Source: Desulfolutivibrio sulfodismutans DSM 3696 (GTDB lineage Bacteria > Desulfobacterota > Desulfovibrionia > Desulfovibrionales > Desulfovibrionaceae). Taken from it: DNA of 64,000 nt. Positions 59,225 through 64,000 of this stretch are shown in pieces. The stretch covers positions 806,001-870,000 of the forward strand of contig NZ_CP045504.1 in assembly GCF_013376455.1 (NCBI RefSeq), in the 5' to 3' direction. The notes beneath the pieces were generated by a model, which saw only the letters and a program-made list of their open reading frames with translations, had not been told where the DNA came from and ran no database searches. Both the position numbers and the translations under genes were made by a program. The stretch's first letter is position 1. Each line of letters begins with the position of its first letter.

Positions 59225-62200
59225 GTGGCGAACGACTTCCTTCTTTCCATCCTCATCCAGGCCAAGGACGCGGCCTCCCAGACGGTCAAGGCCGTCGGGG
59301 AGGCCGTGCGCTCCCTTGGCGGCGAGGCCGCCGCGGCCACCAAGGGCGTGGGGGGACTGGATACGGCCACGGCGGAGGCGTCCGGCTCGGTGTCCAGGCT
59401 CGGGCTGTCCGTGGGCTGTGGACCGAAGCGGTCAACGCCGGGGTTAATGCGGCGCGTTCGTTCATCACGGAGCTGAGAAACTTCGTGGTGGGTGTGGTCA
59501 ATACCACGGATCGCTTTGAGGGCCTGACAAATGCCCTGGACACCATCACCAAGGGACGCGGGGCCGAGACGTTTAAGGAATTAAACGACTGGGCCAAGAG
59601 ATGCCGCTGTCCACCGAAGAGGCCATCCAGGCGTACATCCGCCTGAAGGCGATGGGCCTGGACCCGAACTAGAAACCATGACCACGCTGGTGGACACCAC
59701 CGGGGCGCTTGGCGGCAGCGTCGATATTTTCAACCGCATCACCCTGGCCTTGGGGCAGGCCGCCACCAAGGGGCGGCTCATGGGCGAGGAGGTCCGCCAG
59801 TTCGCCGAAGCGGGCATCCCGATTACGACATCCTGCGGGAGAAATTGCAGCTCACCCAGGAGCAAATGCGGCAAATCGGCCTGGAAGGCATCGACGCGTT
59901 TACGGCCATCCCGGCGATCATTGAGGGCATGGCGGAACGTTTCGGCGGCCAGGCCTCGAAGATGCAGCAACAATGGTCGGGATTAATGGAAACCTGGGAT
60001 CGATCTGGAAGGACTTTGCGCGCCAGATCGGCGACGCCGGTTTTCTTGACTACCTCAAACAGAAGGCCCGCGATGTGCAGACCGCCCTGGAGGAAATGGC
60101 CGAAACCGGCGAGCTTCAGGCCTGGGCGCAAACCATCTCGTCATTATTGGTCGGTGTTGCCGACACCATATCCGTCGTCGCCGGATTCGTGACAGAATTT
60201 TCCGATGTCTGGGCGGCGCTGCTTGTGGCTCTAGCCGTTTCCCGGATCACCGCCGCGACCACGGCGCTGCTCGGCCTGGGCAAGGCCTTGGCGGCCTTCT
60301 CCCTCGCCAATCCGGTTCTTGCCGCGTTAGCTCTCGCCCTGGGGACTGTATACGCGGCGATGGAACTTTTTCAAGACCGCTCACGGGAAACAGCCCAGGC
60401 GATGGGTGAATCCCGCAAGGCCGCTTTGGATAACGTGGCGGCTCTTCAAGATCTTGAAGGGCGGCTTTTGCGGACGGCCGCAGGGTCCGAGGAACACGCC
60501 GCGGCCGAGATGGAATTGGCGAAGGTGTTGCCAGCCGCGAATCTGGCCCTGGACGAACGCGGCCGGGTGCTGGCCCGGGCGGCGTCCGCCGAAGATGAAA
60601 ACCTGATCAAGCTGCGGGAATTGATCGCGCTGCGCGAACAGGAAGCGGACATGCTGCTGGTCACCCATATCGAGGCCCAGGCGCGGGCATATCAGAACGC
60701 GGCGGTCTGGCTGGAGACGTATTCCCGAAACATGCGGGAGATGTACGGCATCGGCCAGGAGGAGGCCAGGTCGTTTTATCAGGAAGTTCTCTTGGGGATG
60801 AACAAGCTTTTTGGTGTGTACGACGCCGATGTGCAGGCGGGCGAAAAAAAGCGCAACGAGATGTCGAAGACCCGGGCCGGTTACCTGGAGCTGCTTAAAA
60901 GCGCTGAAAAGGCGGGGATGTCCGTTGATGACCTCGCCAGAAGTTCTGGATCGGGTGGGCGCTTCCGACGGGGTCAAGGAGGAAGTCCTCAATTCCTACC
61001 GCCAGCTTGTCGGCGTCCTGGACGATGCCGGGCAGCGGCCCAGCGGCAGGCCCAGGTGGCGGAGTCCGCCGGGGCCCAGGCCTACGACCGCATGGCCCAA
61101 AAGGCCCAGGACACCTATTCCAAAAAGGCCGAGGCGGCGCGCACGGCCCACAATGCCGAAGTCGAAAACATTGGCAAGCTTAAGCTCACGGAAGACGAAG
61201 AGGCCGCCAAGCGTCTGGCGGCCGATGGGGCCTTCCATTCCTCCCGGCTGGCCGCCGCCCGCGCCCACTATCAAACCCTGGCCGACCAGTTGGCCGGATT
61301 TTTCTCGCGCGGCGAGATCACCCAGACCGATATCAGTCCCGGCTGGGGGCGCTGGAACGCCAGTACAATACGGAATACGGCCCATCCTGGCCGAGCGCCA
61401 GGAACTCCTGCGGGTGCGCCTGGCCGAGGCCGAAAAGGCCTACGACACGCACTTGGCCAAGATCAATTCCCTGGAAAACTCCCTCCTGGCGGATGATATG
61501 CGCCGGGAATCGGCCCTGGCCGACATCCGGCAGCGGGGCATGGATGGTGCGGCCAAAGACCGGGACAACCTGGCCCGGGTCAACCAGTTGTTGTCCTCCA
61601 GCGAGGAATCCCTAGCCAAGGCCACGGGCTTAAGCGGCAAGGAGCGGGAACAGGCCCTGGAACAGGCCCGGATGTACGCCGAGCAGGCGGCCGGGCTGTC
61701 CGGCAGGCTTTCGGACGCAAGCCAGGCCACGGATGCGGTCAATCGCTCCTTTGACCAGCTCTCCAAGGTCAAGGTCACATCCCTTTCCGACCTGGAAGAC
61801 GACGCGGCCGCCAGCAAGCAGAACCTGGAGAGCCTGCGGCGGAGATGGGCAACATCACGGCCACCATCAAGGCCTTGGCCGACCAAACCGTGACCCTGAC
61901 CCTGGACCCCGGCATCACGGAAAAGGTGGCGGGCCTGCGCCAGGATCTGGAGGCGGCGGCCGAGGACGTGACCATCACCGTGGTCGCCGACACCGAGACG
62001 GCCAAAACCAACATCGCCGCCTTGAATGAGATCGAGACCACCTCGCCGCATACGGTCAAGGACAATGCGACGGATGTCCTGGCCGAGATACGCTCCTTGG
62101 ACGGGCAGAACACGGAAAGCACCCACACCATCTACGTCCAGCGTGTAGAGGCCGCCGCCGCAGGCGGCCTGATCGCGAGGTCGCGCGGTTCGCGGCCGGA

Positions 62201-62635
62201 GGCTGGCACCGGGTGGCCGGGCTTTTACCGGGATACGGCGGCGGCGACCGGCGTCCGGCCATCCTGGAAGACGGCGAATTCGTGGTCAACAAGTCCACCG
62301 TGCGGCTGTTCGGCCCGGATCTTTTCTATGCCCTCCAGGATGCGGCGCGAAGCGGCCTGGGCGCTTTGCGCGACCAGGTGCGCGGGGCCTTGCGCGTCCC
62401 AGGGTTTTCCCTGGGCGGGCTGGCGTCGGCACGTATCCGCGAGGCCACGCGACCCGTCCTGTCCTTGGCCACCGGCGGTCTGGTTCCAGCATCGGCCACG
62501 GCCGCGACCATGCCGGACCTGGGCCGGGTGGTGCTTGAGATCGGCGGCGCGGACGTGCCCGCATACATGTCCGCCGACATGCTGGAAAACCTGGAAAGCG
62601 CCCTGCGCCGGGCAAAGCTCACGAGGAAGCTGTGA
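59225..62635 (+). pseudogene. Tape-measure protein, frameshifted
   Basis: GTG start (MANDFLLSILIQAKDAASQT). The protein is spread over frames with about eight breaks (first at about 59,418, then 59,598, 59,670, 59,822 and 59,993; others near 60,945, 61,030, 61,350, 61,845 and 62,180). The tape-measure N-terminal signature is present (FEGLTNALDTI, PLSTEEAIQAYIRLKAMGLD, GQAATKGRLMGEEVRQFAEAG). Membrane-like segments (about 60,190-60,370) and a long helical tail follow. About 1,100 codons would be restored, enough for a tail of roughly 160 nm by the usual rule (inference). Confidence 0.75.
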
Positions 62636-63012
62636 ACTCCCTGGCGGGCATCGACCTGGAAGATCTGTCCTGGCCGGGAGAGCTTTCGCCGTATGGACTG
62701 GAGGCCGAGGTGGACGTGACCCTGTCCGGACGCCCGGTCGTCTGGGAGCGGCCGCGCCAGGGCGGCAGGCCCATCGACCTGGCGGGCGGCGCAAACACTG
62801 CCTGGCTGCCGCGCGCGACACTTCTGGCCCTGCGTGGACTGGCCGACATCCCGGGCGGTGTTTTCGACCTGGCCTGGGACGGCGAGATCTACCGCGTCCG
62901 GTTTCGCAACGAGGACGCCCCGGCCATCGAGGCTGAGGCCGTCCGGCCCGGGCCGGGCATCCCGGCCGCCATGAAGTACCGTAATATCGTCATCAAGCTC
63001 ATGGAGGTTTGA
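62632..63012 (+). CDS. Phage tail protein, unknown
   Basis: GTG start overlapping the tape-measure stop; 126 residues, beta-rich (LEAEVDVTLSGRPVVWERPR, FDLAWDGEIYRVRF). Its place after the tape measure suggests a distal-tail or baseplate part. No family named. Confidence 0.65.
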   Translation: MNSLAGIDLEDLSWPGELSPYGLEAEVDVTLSGRPVVWERPRQGGRPIDLAGGANTAWLPRATLLALRGLADIPGGVFDLAWDGEIYRVRFRNEDAPAIEAEAVRPGPGIPAAMKYRNIVIKLMEV

Positions 63013-63015
63013 AAT

Positions 63016-64000
63016 ATGGCCGTCGAATCCACGGACATCCTACTGCGAAAGTCGGAGCTGCAAACCAACGTGGCGTCCCTCAACGGCGGCCGCCTGGGGC
63101 GTCAGGCCATCGTACATGGCGTGCGCCATGCGTTGCTGCCCCGGGTGTCCAAGGCCGAGCGCCTGCCGGGTTGACCAGGGTCAGAAAGTTTTTCGTTTGC
63201 AATGAAGCGGCCAGCAACGATCCGGCCTATGACATGCGGATTTTCCTGTCGGCCTGCTCCGTGGCCGGGGACGGTTACGCCCTGGGCCTGGGCAGCCAGG
63301 CTGACAAGGAAAACGAGATCAATACGGTCTGGTGCGGCGTGGGCCAGGTCGCAGAGGAAGTCGAGGCCGGGGGGAACACCGTCTCCCTGACCATGGAATC
63401 CGCCGACATGGAGTTCCCCAACGGGGGATATCTCATTTTGGCCGACAACCTGTACGGCGGCTGGGTTCCGGAGCTGGTCAACGTCGGCGACTCGCTGGAA
63501 TACGACGAGACCGACTACAAGTGGCGCAAGATCGCCAACGTGCCGGATATCACCTGGCCCCGGGGCATCTTTCTGGGGAACGACGTCATCCTGTGCAACC
63601 ACCGCTACGGCACGGTCGAAACCCTGGATCTGGCCGATAACCTGCACGAGGCCGAGCAGATCGGCTCAGGCGACGGAGTCAATGCCACGCCCACCCTGAC
63701 CCGGCTGTCCCACAACGCCAACGGCGTCTGCGGCCAGCCCGGCAAACGGCCGGTCGTCACCGCCACCTGCGGCGGCGTGGCCCGCACGGTGGCCGTGGGC
63801 AAGACCGGGGCCTGCTCGGGATACTGCTCCGGCGGCCAGCTCAACATGGCCACGGGAGAATGGACCACTCCCATCACCTGGACCAGCCCGCCGGACAACG
63901 GCACGTCCGTCGCCTGCACCTACCGGGAGCTGTGCTACAGCTACAACGGGCTGGTGGCCACGGTGCAATTGGCCGGTCAGGTGGCCAACGCGCACAGCAC
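63016..64000 (+). pseudogene. Large phage tail structural protein, frameshifted and cut by the window
   Basis: ATG at 63016 opens a 52-codon frame (MAVESTDILLRKSELQTNVA ...) that stops at 63,174. The protein continues without interruption in another frame from about 63,171 to the window end (VRKFFVCNEAASNDPAYDMR ...). A single-base indel near 63,165 explains this. The visible part is beta-rich with Cys/Gly-rich repeats near the end (TCGGVARTVAVGKTGACSGY). Probably a tail-tip or fibre protein. Confidence 0.65.

Larger units (their letters stand above)
32614..64000 (+). mobile_element. Mu-like transposable prophage (right end outside window)
   Basis: A leftward repressor, rightward Ner-like, MuA, MuB, Gam, HU, Rha, lysis genes, Mu gp27/gp28 terminase, gp29 portal, gpF, gpI, connector and tail genes follow in the usual Mu order. 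The capsid protein is of the lambda E type rather than Mu T, so the genome is mosaic. The left end is inferred from the repeat geometry (next entry). The 5-bp host duplication cannot be checked because the right end is missing. Confidence 0.88.

Noticed and set aside
48671-63175. Programmed ribosomal frameshifting in late genes
   Set aside because: One programmed shift in tail chaperones would be normal, but dozens in unrelated genes, without slippery heptamers at the breaks, cannot be programmed.
1-64000. CRISPR array
   Set aside because: No regularly spaced direct repeats of 24-48 bases; the only regular arrays are coding repeats (5,872-6,108; 21,215-21,960).

Overview
The window looks like a GC-rich sulfate-reducer-type deltaproteobacterium, probably in the Desulfovibrio group. 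This is inferred from the nadC-nadA-nadB order, the codon bias, the c-di-GMP and histidine-kinase genes, and the Mu-like prophage. No 16S gene is present, so the assignment is not proven. Region 1 (1-11,548) is ordinary chromosome: an overlapping NAD de novo operon (nadC end, nadA, nadB), a PilZ/TPR pair, a DUF2092-type periplasmic protein joined to a collagen-like Gly-rich protein, and two large histidine kinases (a CBS-domain cytosolic kinase and a membrane kinase with a c-heme DUF3365 sensor domain).

Region 2 (11,549-32,530) is accessory DNA. It holds seven exported proteins of different folds: three DUF1566 proteins, a papain-family protease, an NHL propeller, a HAF-repeat protein and an AT-rich HAF-like protein. 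All seven end in the same kind of tail: Pro, a few residues, a run of Leu/Ile, then a terminal Glu or Asn. Between them lie a YciH-type SUI1 protein, a YbaK-like tRNA-editing protein, an orphan flagellin-like protein, a tRNA-Thr(CGT), and an RND efflux operon with its TetR regulator. Duplicated debris is also present: tRNA-Thr 3' ends, a structured 'R' repeat in three copies, a broken second copy of the HAF gene and an IS3 remnant.

Region 3 (about 32,614-64,000 and beyond) is a Mu-like transposable prophage. Its left end carries three spaced repeats that match the L1-L2-L3 layout of Mu. A leftward CI-type repressor is followed by rightward early genes: Ner-like HTH, MuA transposase, MuB ATPase, Gam and HU-like. 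The early operon contains three copies of a type II hammerhead self-cleaving ribozyme (39,540-40,487), each between the stop codon of one small gene and the ribosome binding site of the next. After an inverted accessory gene and a strongly structured RNA leader with terminator come Rha, a lysis module, terminase (gp27/gp28-like), portal (gp29), head morphogenesis with a putative nuclease tail domain, protease/scaffold, a lambda-E-type capsid protein, and connector and tail genes to the window edge.

Many late genes (48.9-50.0, 52.3-54.8, 58.3-62.3 and 63.17 kb) are broken by closely spaced single-base indels, although the protein sequence on either side remains well conserved. This looks more like sequence error or very recent decay than old pseudogenes. 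The prophage's right end is outside the window.
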